Part shown: piece after piece, positions 1 through 9,056 of the stretch
Position numbering within the stretch: the first letter of the stretch is position 1
Layout: each line of letters begins with the position of its first letter
Assembly (NCBI GenBank): GCA_023231475.1
Contig: JALJEE010000228.1
Location: 1-24,095, forward strand
Length of the DNA: 24,095 bases
Direction: 5' to 3'
Origin: Seison nebaliae
Taxonomy: Eukaryota; Rotifera; Pararotatoria; Seisonacea; Seisonidae
The notes under the pieces: generated by a model
Database searches by the model: none
What the model was told of the DNA's origin: nothing
What the model saw: the letters and a program-made list of their open reading frames with translations, nothing else
Translations under genes and position numbers: made by a program

Positions 1-181
1 TCACTAACATTAGTAATTAGTTATCATTGTTTAGTAGTCATAGTATCTTTATTTTCTCAATTTATGAACAATGACAAATCCACATTTTATGCAATTTTTA
101 CAGTTTATTATCATGCATTAGTTGGTTTTTAATCTGACGTCAAAGTTTTTTTAACTCTTTAGATAACCTGATGAGAACCTA

Positions 182-735
182 ATGAGTATGAATTCATACA
201 GACCGATCTGTATTTCTTCGTTCGTACTGAAAGTATTCGAGAACCTCATTTTGATCCGATATCGGAACGTACTCTTTTCTTCATCCTACCAATTTGCTTA
301 TCGTTTGTCTTGTCGTGGCACCCTTCGCCTCCTTCTCATTCTCCGTTCGACTATCAGTATCGCCAAGGAAATGAAACTATCCTTACATATTCTCTTCCTT
401 GATGCTACAAAGGCATTCGACTCCGTTAACGTTTCTTATGCTTTTGATTACCTTGTACGTCAACTCGTCCCATATCCCATCCTCAGATTTCTCGCTCATC
501 TGTCCTGTAATTCCACTGGGTGTGTTGTTCACGGTGACTGCTCCAGTTTTCACATACACTGTCAGATACTACGGGTTATCTCCAAACATTTCTCTAACCG
601 ATTTTAAAATTTCATCTCAACATACGATTCCACCTCAACTCTACCTATTAACCGCGATTCCCTCGATCTTTTTTTCTCTTTTTTCAAGTTAATCCCGACG
701 GGAATTTTAACCAATAAATAATAATAATAAAAATT
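182..735 (+). mobile_element. Non-LTR retrotransposon (LINE) remnant: partial reverse transcriptase plus 3' tail
   Basis: The reading frame at 182-607 encodes the front half of a LINE reverse transcriptase. It opens with the fingers motif YRPICISS, followed by QFAYR and then palm motif A, FLDATKAFDSVN, whose first Asp (codon 401-403) is a catalytic metal ligand. The YxDD palm motif and everything after it are absent. At about 600 the frame runs into a T-rich stretch, a short CCCGACGGG hairpin at 693-701 and an ATAATAATA tail at about 716-731, which look like a LINE 3' end. The copy is therefore truncated at its 5' end and also internally deleted between mid-RT and the 3' UTR. There is no start codon context or endonuclease domain. 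I could not assign the clade by eye. It is a dead fragment with no link to the host genes. Confidence 0.82.
714..733 (+). repeat. ATA-rich microsatellite tail of the LINE
   Basis: A short run of AATAAATAATAATAATAA-type sequence directly follows the small hairpin at the end of the LINE remnant. Simple tails of this kind mark the 3' ends of many non-LTR elements. This assignment rests on position, since AT-rich runs are common in this window. Confidence 0.5.
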
Positions 736-1576
736 AACCTTATTTTGATTAACCAATAATAGTAAAAAAGATAAAAGAAAACTAATCTCACTAAAATTCG
801 TCTCACTCAATTCTCCCCCACGAGTAACTTTATTTAAATATTATTACATTAAGCTAAAAAGTTAAACAAAATTGAGGAATATGTAGCGCTTCTAATGCCG
901 GTAAATGTTTGGTTGCTAAGAAATACGTGCACAGGCTTAGCAGATAACTTTGCGCTAAATGAAATTTAGGAAACAAAATTAATAAACTAACGGTCAGAAT
1001 GACCTTACCGACAACTGTGCAAATTGAAAAAAAAATTGTAAAACCAAATAGTTCCCTTGTTAGTCTTCGATGAGTTGATAGAAATTCCTCTCTCTGTGAG
1101 GAGATGTGAAATTTTTGGAACGGTGAAGATCGACGATGTCGTCAACCTATGCAACAACAGGTGGAAAAGGAGTGTCCCCTATGACGATATGGTTGTTCTC
1201 ATGCAAATAAATAAATTCAAATAAGAAAGAATAAGATCTTCTCATATTTTTCTTTTCAAAGAATTTAAGAAGTTCATCATGGGATCTTTTAAGGTTGAAA
1301 GTTAGTCTTGATGCAACCTTGATATTAATAAGAAATAAACACGAAAGTAATTAAAAATCGACTAAACATCAATTTTACCATTAAATCAATTCTGCCTATA
1401 TTTTTCCTGTCTTCTGATATTCGTAGTGATATCTACGAATAAAAAAATTCTACGTCAGGGTAGATTTTTATATTGAGCTGCTTTATAAAATTTCAAAAGT
1501 GTTCGATTACTTTTAGTCTCTACTGTTACAAAATTTCGAAAGATAGGCATTCTTCGATGGAATAATCAAATAATGT
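736..1576. other. Gene-free stretch downstream of the EGF gene
   Basis: I see no convincing gene here. The stretch is AT-rich and holds a frame open for about 60 codons near 1042-1222 with no start codon and no recognisable motif. It also has a small perfect 8-bp-arm inverted repeat at 1419-1440 (arms ATTCGTAG and CTACGAAT, 6-nt loop). The EGF gene on the minus strand ends at 1577, so its 3' UTR must lie in the right-hand part of this interval. Confidence 0.5.
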
Positions 1577-4500
1577 TTAGTTTATTTTTAGTTTCCAAAT
1601 TAACATTTGGGTATAATACTGATACTTTGACTTGATACATTTATAATCTTCCGTTTTTATTACCATTGAATCAGCGAAAATCGAATTACCTCCACATTCG
1701 TTTCCATTTTGATTAATGACGTAGAAATCGCTATAATCCACAGTGGTATGCTCGAACTTCTTCAATTTCTCATTTTCGAAGAAATATAAATCAGGCTCTT
1801 CGAAAATAAATAAAAAGTTTTTAGTTTCAGGAATCTCTGGAGATACTGGAGCCTCAATGCTTCGCATAGAAGTCTTTTATTAGAAAAGGCAAAGTTAGTA
1901 TGATAATAAGAAACTAATGAAAATAAACTTCAAGATTAAACTTATTTAGCTTGCCATTTGCTTCAACAATAAATGATACATCTGTCAAATAATAATAATG
2001 CGTTAATTTTACCATATTATGAACATCTAAGAAAAAAATGTTAGATATCCAAATCCCATTTTTGAGTTCTGCATACAATGTTCTAGCAATGGCACTATTT
2101 TCATTCCTTCCAATGACGATTTCATTTTCATTAGGAAACATGAGATCTAGGACGTCTGAACGATAAGGATCTTCTGCTAACAACTTTGCTTTTAAGGAGT
2201 CTTTATAAGACATTACGTTAACTGGTATAGAAATACATTTGAAAGTCGCAGTTGTATCGCAAGTATAGCTATTAGGTGATGGTTTCAAATAATCCATAAA
2301 GCCTAAAAATATTAATAGTCGAGTTATTCGGATTATTAGAAAACTCGAATCGAAGAAAACTGTCAGGGAAACATTTAGGTAAAGTAGATACATCTTTACA
2401 TTGACATTCTGCATCTCCCGTTTCACCTCTGACACAAACTTCTTTTGTATCATCACATGACAGAATATCACATTCTATTTAATAGAAATGAATAATTTCT
2501 ATAATAGAAATAAAACTTTTTGTTTCACATTCATCTCCAGTGAGGTGGAACATACAAACACATTCATAAAAAGGTGTCGATTCAGTCTTCTTGCAATATG
2601 CCGTATTATCTAGCGGACAAGGATAATACTCATTCGATGTATCGTCACAAACTAAAAGAAATTAAGTAGATCTTTTTAATAAAAATAATAAAATGGAACT
2701 ATGAAGATGACATTTCACACCATAAAGATGGTTAAGACAATTACAACTTATACCCGTCGTTTCATCTTCAGCACAAATATCATCACCACACCAATCATAG
2801 TAATCACACCAATTAACTTGAAAGAAAAGAAATTTATTTAAATAAATGAAATAAAAGAAACTTGGAGCAGGATCTCCTTTTATTTCACATTTATAATAAG
2901 GAAAAAATGAGAAATCGGTACAAGCTGAATCAAATCGATCACATGGTGCATATAATTCACAATCTACACACAATTTAATAATATTTTAAATTAAAATATA
3001 AATATAATAAATAATAAATTAGTTAAATATAATAACATGTTTTATCACAATTTTTTCCAAATTTCTGATTGTCACAAAGACAATAATAAAATTTGGAATT
3101 GACAGGATTTGGAACATCTAAAGGAATACAATGTTCATCTTTTTGACAAGAATGACCTTTATTAGTACAACCTGATTAAATAAGATTATTTCTGATTTAT
3201 TAGAATATTCGAAATTGAGAAACTTGTTAGTTCACATTTGGCACCAAATCTTCCCACGTCACAATGACAAATGTTTTCTTCTTTAAATTCCATTTGATAT
3301 CCTTTCGATGAACATTCCGTCGATTTTGATTCTAATTTTCAAAAATATTATCGTGTCAAAATTTATTAATAGTTAAAAGGAACTCTCATCTGAACATGTT
3401 GAACCTTCTTTATTATAAAGACAAAAATATTTCTTTTCGAAATTAATTTTCGTTCCCATCATAATTGGAAGAAAGATACAAATTCCATTTATTGATGAAA
3501 TATCGCAATCTGGAAATATAATGTGGAAATGAATCATATGAATTTGATGAACCTGATAATTCACAATAAGCACCATAGAAACCATTGGAACAATCACAAC
3601 CTTTTTCCGAATTATAACTACCTCCATTCTGACAAACATCTATCACTTTCTCTTCTTCTGTTAATTTTATGGAATTCGTCTTAAATAATTAAAAAATAAA
3701 CTCTTCTGGTCACAATAATATCCAGTGAATCCTTGTGGACATTTACAAAAGAAACCAGCAGCTACATCTGGATAATAATTACATTTCCCTCCATTTAAAC
3801 ACAATTTCATGTTTATATCACAAACTGAAATATATTTATGAATTGAAATTAGATTGTGAAATGCTAACTTGTTTTTTCACATGTCGAACCAAATGAGAAG
3901 TTAGGACAAACACATTTGCGAATTAATGAAAACTTTTCATGAAAACCACATTCACCTCCGTTCCGACATGTCTCACAAAAACCTGTTAAAAATTAGAGAC
4001 GCCAAAATAATTGATAAAACTTACTTTTCAGGTACGGAAAATAGAAAAGAAGACAGGAGATTCTCCTCTTGATAAAAAACTAATAAAATTTGCTTTCTTA
4101 AGTTGAAACAAAAGTTCTTATTCGTTCAAAGTTACTAATTTCGAGAATAGAACAAACATTTCTGACGTCAATTATGGTTAACTGTCGAATCGTGTTATTT
4201 GTGACACCTAAATTCCGTGTTTTTTTTAGCCAAATCTCCTTCTACTTTATTAATATCGTTTTTCCTTTTTGGAACTAAAATAAGATCTCATAAAATGTTT
4301 CATTCTTTTTTCCATCGATTTTTTTTCTATTTTCGTCTAACTCAACTTTGGTTTTTACAAAAAGTATTATTACAGTTATTAATTGTATAAATTATTATTT
4401 TGAGGAAGAAAAAACAAAAAGGTTGAAATAAATATTTTGCGAAAAACTTTTCTCAACATCTTCTTGTCATCTCTCACTTTAGGAATCATTATTTCATTAC

Positions 4501-5750
4501 GTATCTCAACAATAAACTTTTCCTTCTTCTACCACGAACAACTCAATTATAAGTAGTTTTTAGATCGGAACTACCTAACTTCGAGCGAGAATATACTAAA
4601 TTATTCTTAGAACCGAATACTCAATATCATACTCAATGTTACACTCAATAATACTATTTACATCGATAGTCCGGAATTTGATTGTAATACTTTTAATCTC
4701 TTCTGACGTCGATAGTCTATCATAGTTATAAGCTGGACAGTAAAGGATGTAGAATGAAAGACGTAAGCATGAAAAAATTTAGCAACATAAATAACTATAA
4801 AGTTCGATGAGAAATAATAAATTAAACATAAAGGACCAAGAACAAATATTCAAAGAATGTGAAAAAAGACTGCATCAGACCAATGACCACCAGACGTTGC
4901 AAGTAACGAGATCGATACAAACAAGAACAAGACTTTTGCTCCTTTTCTAAAAAATTTTATATAAAGTGCGAAAAAGACTGAAAACAATAATATTATATTC
5001 ACTTAAGTCATATCTTATTCATTCTTGTCTAATAATTTCTCACGTAGCGAAAACAGTTTAATAGGACATAAGTCACTTACAAAAGTTACGTTGTTAGTAA
5101 GGTAAAACCTTCGAACTCAAAACTTTTCCCCGGTCTATTTTACGACTAAAAATTTCAAGGAATCGAATTAGAACTACTGCAACCAATACAATGCTTAAAT
5201 ACTCGAAAACGTTATACCCTTAATCATCATTAAACAAAGGTATTGTTATTTTTCTAATATTTTAATTAAGCAAATTTTTAAATTCAACACTAACTCTTCT
5301 TTACTATAGGTACACTTTTTGCAATTGTTCTCTGGCATTTTAGTTGAAATTCTCCGTCGATCAATTGATATTGTGCTTGGACACAACTTGATTTATCTAT
5401 TTCATCTTTACATTCTGGTACAACAGTTTTTTCGCAATATGACCCATAAAAACACTCTCGACAGAGGATTCGGATGCACAAACGAAATTTATTAATATTT
5501 TTGTACATTTTTTGAATATTTTTTATCTCTCTAGGAGAACGGACTACAGCATAATAGTAATTTTTAACATCATTTTTGGTTAAAATTTCATTTACTATAA
5601 TCGACAAAATTAAGAACAACAAAAAATAGATAAAAATATATAACAATATTCTCTACTACATTTTCTTATCAAATTACAGTACATTCTATTATTATAAATT
5701 ATAAATATCATTATAACACCAGCAAGAACCGAATATTGATATTGTTTCAT
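1577..5750 (-). CDS. Secreted multi-EGF-module protein (14-exon model; 5' link uncertain)
   Basis: Model exons in transcript order: 5750-5645, 5594-5295, 3982-3869, 3824-3702, 3657-3553, 3509-3384, 3331-3224, 3171-3037, 2963-2862, 2816-2700, 2651-2517, 2474-2361, 2302-1929, 1873-1577; total 2256 nt, 751 codons plus stop. Exon 1 gives a signal peptide (MKQYQYSVLAGVIMIFIIY; an in-frame Met lies 13 codons earlier). Exon 2 carries a basic linker and a Cys-rich segment with GSYCEKT. Exons 3-12 each encode one Cys-rich EGF-like module, for example CRNGGEC...CVCPNFSFGSTCE and CLNGGKC...CKCPQGFTGYYC. Each of these ten exons is a multiple of three and bounded by phase-1 introns, the classic shuffling unit. 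Some modules are divergent (exons 6 and 9). Exons 13-14 encode about 220 residues I do not recognise. No transmembrane helix is seen, so the product is probably secreted. Exons 3-14 are solid; joining exons 1-2 across a 1312-bp gap rests only on matching phase and a GTTAGT donor. They could be a separate gene. Confidence 0.75.
3983..5294 (-). other. Outlier 1.3-kb intron, or spacer between two EGF genes
   Basis: This stretch separates the signal-peptide exons from the EGF array. The donor GTTAGT at 5294 and the acceptor AACAG at 3983 join in matching phase 1. The interval has no EGF-like exon or transposon domain that I can see. It is about 25 times longer than the other introns, so it may hold an old insertion or unrecognised exons, or it may be intergenic. 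A canonical-looking GTAAGT lies on the minus strand at 4024-4019, after a short open stretch without an ATG; I did not use it. Confidence 0.4.
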
Positions 5751-5970
5751 GATTACCTTGTAGACAAAAGTAATCACTTTGTACATAGGTCTAAAAAAAC
5801 AGAATTTTTTTGTTTCTTCCAAATTTTATATATCCGAATTATTCACATGTAATAACGAAACCTTAGAATTTCAACAATAATTTCACATCATTAATTGATA
5901 TTCAATTAAAATAAAAATTCATTCATTTCCTAGCTAGTTGCTAAATTATTCGTTCCCACATGTCCAATCC
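5751..5970. other. Upstream region of the EGF gene
   Basis: This AT-rich sequence lies 5' of the EGF gene's modelled start and would hold its promoter. I see no clear TATA box or other element in it. The frame of exon 1 stays open upstream to about 5822, so translation may begin at an earlier Met (near 5787). Confidence 0.4.
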
Positions 5971-6055
5971 CGGAAAGATGCCAAGTTTTCTAAATAAAAA
6001 TCAAGATGGAAAGTTGCCAAGATTTTTTTTTCAACTGGAAAGTTGCCAAGACTTG
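5971..6055 (+). repeat. Left block of ~30-bp direct repeats flanking the MULE fossil
   Basis: Three imperfect copies of a unit with the core GGAAAGTTGCCAAG followed by a T run start near 5971, 6008 and 6037. The same unit occurs in the same orientation on the other side of the transposase remnant. Direct rather than inverted orientation argues against these being simple terminal inverted repeats. Confidence 0.75.
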
Positions 6056-6230
6056 AAATCCCAGAAACAGCAATGAACCTTGAAAGAACCATCTTATCAG
6101 TTTATCAATTATACTGCATCAAAGCTTTATAATAATCACAAGGAGGTTATTATTATGTTTTTATTTTTAAAAAATCATAAGGAAATAATACAAAAGAGAC
6201 AATAAAAATACATGATCGGAAAATGAACTT

Positions 6231-6262
6231 ACAATATTATATATATATATATTATAATATGT
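6231..6262. repeat. AT microsatellite
   Basis: A nearly pure alternating TA tract with self-complementary flanks (ATATTATATATATATATATT) lies just 3' of the decayed transposase reading frame. It appears to be an ordinary low-complexity tract. Confidence 0.7.
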
Positions 6263-6325
6263 TAGTTTTATAAATGTTCCTTATTTCTTCTAAATAAAAT
6301 AATATATCGTTATTAACATAATTAA

Positions 6326-7300
6326 TTAAGATTTCTTTCGATTTTGCATCCTTTGCAATCTCTTTTTTTTCGACGATATCCTTCGGCTTTTTTCCATGTT
6401 TCGAAAAAAATGCGATCTCGTTTCATCAACCTGTCAACTTTATTTTTGAAGCGTTTTATTGTCAGATTTCCTGATTATACGAACGTTTTCATTGCATTAC
6501 TATTTCCTTCGCTGAAATTATTCGTTCTTGGTAGATCGTTTAGGATTCGTTCGTAGTTATTCCACAACGAGATTGGGAAAATTGCCGTTAAGTAATCGTC
6601 AATTCCTTCCCACTCACCGTCTAAGAAACAATTGACCGCATCAAAAATCTACAGCTTTGCGAAAATTACTGGGTTCGTTCAATCTCATTTCTGGATTGCT
6701 TGCCGTAACTTTTCGAAGAACACTTTGCCGTAAGTTGAAGTAGCAACCGTGCACTTTCACTGCTTCGAAAATCGTTTTTATTGTTCTTTGGTTTTAAACT
6801 GCATACCTCTTTCATTAGAAGAAACATTTCTTCGTATGACTTGCGTCTTTTGTTTTTCAATAAACAATAGCTAAATGTTATTCCTTTTTGAGAAAATAAT
6901 GCATTTGTTACATATAATTGTGCAAAATCACTCGGCGCGACATTGAAAGTACCGTCTGAAAAAAAAGACCCACATTTCCACGTCAATAAACTGATTGATA
7001 TATAATATTCCATTTTGGAATTCTTGTCTTCTCCAAACATAGGTGTTCTATGTGTCTTCTTACGTATATTGCGCGCTAGGGATGAAATTCGAGGAAGTTT
7101 CATCTTCTTTTATTAAAGCGTTTTCCTTCAAATCACACATTGACATTGTTCGATTGTAAGAATTTTTATCAATTTCATGGCTATGCTCCCCTTTCTTGAC
7201 AATTACCTGCTTGACGAAAATAAAAAATGGCCTAAAAATCTGCCATTTATTCGTATTGCTATTATTCGGCCGTTATTCGACGGTTATCTGTGATCCGAAT
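6326..7300 (-). pseudogene. Mutator-like (MULE) DNA transposase, FLYWCH-type N-terminus, decayed
   Basis: Read from 7300 downwards, the minus strand shows the order of a MULE transposase. First comes a FLYWCH-like end with zinc-ligand pattern GEHSHEID (about 7185-7165). Next is the linker LPRISSLARNIRKK (about 7097-7056). The core FFSDGTFNVAPSDFAQLY (about 6966-6913) carries the first catalytic Asp, and GCYFNLRQS (about 6750-6724) matches the family's GCxFH motif. Last come WNNYERILNDLPRTNNFSEG (about 6567-6508) and a basic tail ending at 6326. At least three frameshifts are visible: one between the FLYWCH part and 7103, one in the T run at the DFE motif near 6773, and others between that and the C-terminal part. 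In-frame stops also occur, for example near 6685, 6680, 6651 and 6476. The longest intact piece is 6666-7103 (145 codons). It is an inactive fossil. Confidence 0.85.
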
Positions 7301-7353
7301 TTATAAAAGCAGATGTGCTTGCAACATTCTTTTCTTATCTTATCTATAAAACT

Positions 7354-7447
7354 CAAGATGAAAATATGCAAAGAACTTTTTTCAGCTGGAAAGTTAGCAT
7401 GAATTTTTTTTCGAGACGGAAAGTTCCCTAGAATTTTTTTTCTAGGC
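7354..7447 (+). repeat. Right block of ~30-bp direct repeats flanking the MULE fossil
   Basis: Three diverged copies of the same unit found at 5971-6055 start near 7359, 7387 and 7418. The best-preserved ones read TGGAAAGTTAGCATGAATTT and CGGAAAGTTCCCTAGAATTT. The first unit and its neighbour align with the left block at the same spacing, including the TCAAGATG lead-in (6001-6008 and 7353-7360). The right block is more diverged than the left. Confidence 0.7.
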
Positions 7448-8848
7448 GGATAATAAGTATAGTTAATTCTCCATATAATAATTCTTCATCCGTGAAAATT
7501 TTCCGAAAATTCACGTTTTTTAGACAGAATGAGATTCAAATTTAGTTCAGGAAGTTTGGAGATGTTATTTTTTGCGCTTCTTGAAAAAAGTGCCGAATAG
7601 AACAAATAAACAATGGATGACCAGACAATATTTTGAGATACAATGTAATATCAGGTCAACAACATTATTCGATTATGAATAAGTCAATAAAATGTAATTT
7701 TTTTGTTTGAATAAATATTCTGTTAATTGTTTTAGATGTTTGGAAAGAAAAGAGAACCAAAAAGAACAACTGTCAAAAGGTCTATTCAACAACACGAAAA
7801 TACGTATAGTAGTCAAATGAACATCTAATAGGAACATTTACAAAAGATACAAAACTGAAAATTTCATCATACAATATAACCAAACGATTAATGCCAAACA
7901 ATATCAAAGATATAGATGTGAATAATAGAATAATAAACAGATTAATAATTTTCGACTCAACGCATATTTGATAGTTTCTGAATTATGATAATTCCATCGT
8001 TATGGTAATATCACTAGATATTTAATGAAATTTTTTAAATTACCTGTTTTCATTTTTCAACATTTTCGTTGTTCTTCCGATTATTATTTCCCAAAAAAAC
8101 TCGGAAATAAATCATAAATTTTCAAAAAATCGATGGAATAATAACAATTAATCGAAAAGCAATTTAAAATAAAAAAGGTCTTTATTGATCGAATTTTGTA
8201 AATAATAGAAGAATAGGAAGATATAGATGTTGTTGAGGAACATTTTGGTCTGTATAATATTTATGTTGTTTATTTCGAATTCACTTAGTTCTCTTATATT
8301 TTTCCGTAAGATTATTTTTTTCGGTATAATTAAAGAATTGAAACGAAATATTTTTCCATAGAGTTTCCTAGTTTCTTATCAAACGATTGCGTCATTATCG
8401 AAGAAACTATATACGATTGGAGAACATGTCAATAATTATTGGAAATGTGAAAAGTTTTTAATTAGAAAATTTAAGAATAATCGACATTGTAACGTCTATA
8501 GTTGCTTTACCATTGACGAACTGGATATTTAAATGGTGAGAAACATAATACTTTTATTCGACTAGCATGTCCACTAATAGAATAGAGGAAACAAGCACGA
8601 AATATCCCGAGACACGGTTGAAGGCAAACACTTGAATATTCCAAAGAAAAATAAATCTTGCATATGAAAATTAAAAATTGACCATATCAAAACTAAAAGA
8701 GAGAGGTTAAAATTTGATAAGTAGAAATTTTGAAGTAGATCCCATCAAAAAATCAATAAATAGCCCCCTTTAATTCAAACTGTCATTATACTGTCTAAAC
8801 AGTAAAAGGATTGTAACAAAAAGAAAACTTCTTCCATTTAATTGAACA
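7448..8848. other. Gene-free intergenic region
   Basis: The stretch is AT-rich, with no long reading frame, no Cys-rich exon, no transposase motif and no tRNA-like fold that I can see on either strand. It separates the transposon remnant from the PKHD1L1 promoter and may hold distal regulatory sequence. Confidence 0.5.
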
Positions 8849-8861
8849 GTTGCTAAGCAAT
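8849..8861 (+). promoter_or_regulatory. X-box-like (RFX) imperfect palindrome
   Basis: GTTGCTAAGCAAT is two RFX-type half-sites (GTTGCT and AGCAAT) around one spacer base, 168 bp upstream of the PKHD1L1 start codon. RFX factors bind such X-boxes in promoters of ciliary genes, and fibrocystins are linked to cilia or stereocilia. The spacer is 1 nt rather than the usual 2, and the last C of the consensus is T, so the call is tentative. Confidence 0.4.
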
Positions 8862-8868
8862 GATTGGT
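8862..8868 (-). promoter_or_regulatory. Inverted CCAAT box (NF-Y type)
   Basis: GATTGGT immediately follows the X-box-like site. The reverse complement, ACCAATC, is a standard CCAAT-box core. It lies about 72 bp upstream of the TATA box, a typical spacing. Pairing of RFX and NF-Y sites is known from other promoters; here it is inferred from adjacency alone. Confidence 0.4.
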
Positions 8869-8939
8869 GAAGGTCTGTCGATAACAAATTCTCCTAATGG
8901 AAGTGACCTACCTTAGTTTCCATAACATTTTACCAACTT

Positions 8940-8949
8940 GTATATAAGA
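8940..8949 (+). promoter_or_regulatory. TATA box of PKHD1L1
   Basis: GTATATAAGA lies about 70 bp upstream of the ATG at 9017. With the usual ~30-nt offset, transcription would begin around 8970-8980 and leave a 5' UTR of about 40 nt. It is the best TATA match in the region before the gene. Confidence 0.55.
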
Positions 8950-9016
8950 GTTAAAATTTATAGTAGACATTACTAAACAATTTTAATTTTAATATATGGT
9001 GTAAAACAGGTTGAAA

Positions 9017-9056
9017 ATGCTGATTCTTCTCATTTTCACTATCGCATTTGTGACAG
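9017..9056 (+). other. PKHD1L1 exon 1: signal peptide
   Basis: This 40-nt exon, too short to show as an ORF, encodes MLILLIFTIAFVTG, a typical hydrophobic signal sequence. It ends in phase 1 at a GTTATC donor and joins 9149 to give GEGVKLTNFTPRTIY, the start of the first IPT domain. This ATG is preferred because it supplies the signal peptide and keeps frame into exon 2. Confidence 0.88.

Noticed and set aside
1042-1222. Plus-strand frame open for about 60 codons
   Set aside because: It has no ATG, no motif, no splice-site support and a composition expected by chance in this interval.
1419-1440. Perfect short inverted repeat (8-bp arms)
   Set aside because: It is too short to be a transposon end, no partner copies were seen, and small palindromes are expected in AT-rich DNA. 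A role in EGF-gene 3'-end formation cannot be supported.
4019-4071. Possible extra EGF-gene exon ending at a canonical GTAAGT on the minus strand
   Set aside because: The open part is about 17 codons with no ATG, begins after a stop and carries no EGF pattern. It would be the only GTAAGT donor in the gene.
5290-5646. A stand-alone 118-residue secreted protein starting at a TTG with a hydrophobic N-terminus
   Set aside because: There is no ATG, and tandem stops lie just upstream. The hydrophobic start is better explained as the T-rich 3' end of a 50-bp intron (5644-5595) that joins in phase to an upstream signal-peptide exon.
6344-6556. Plus-strand ORF of 70 codons
   Set aside because: It is the shadow of the MULE transposase C-terminal region, which reads sensibly on the minus strand.
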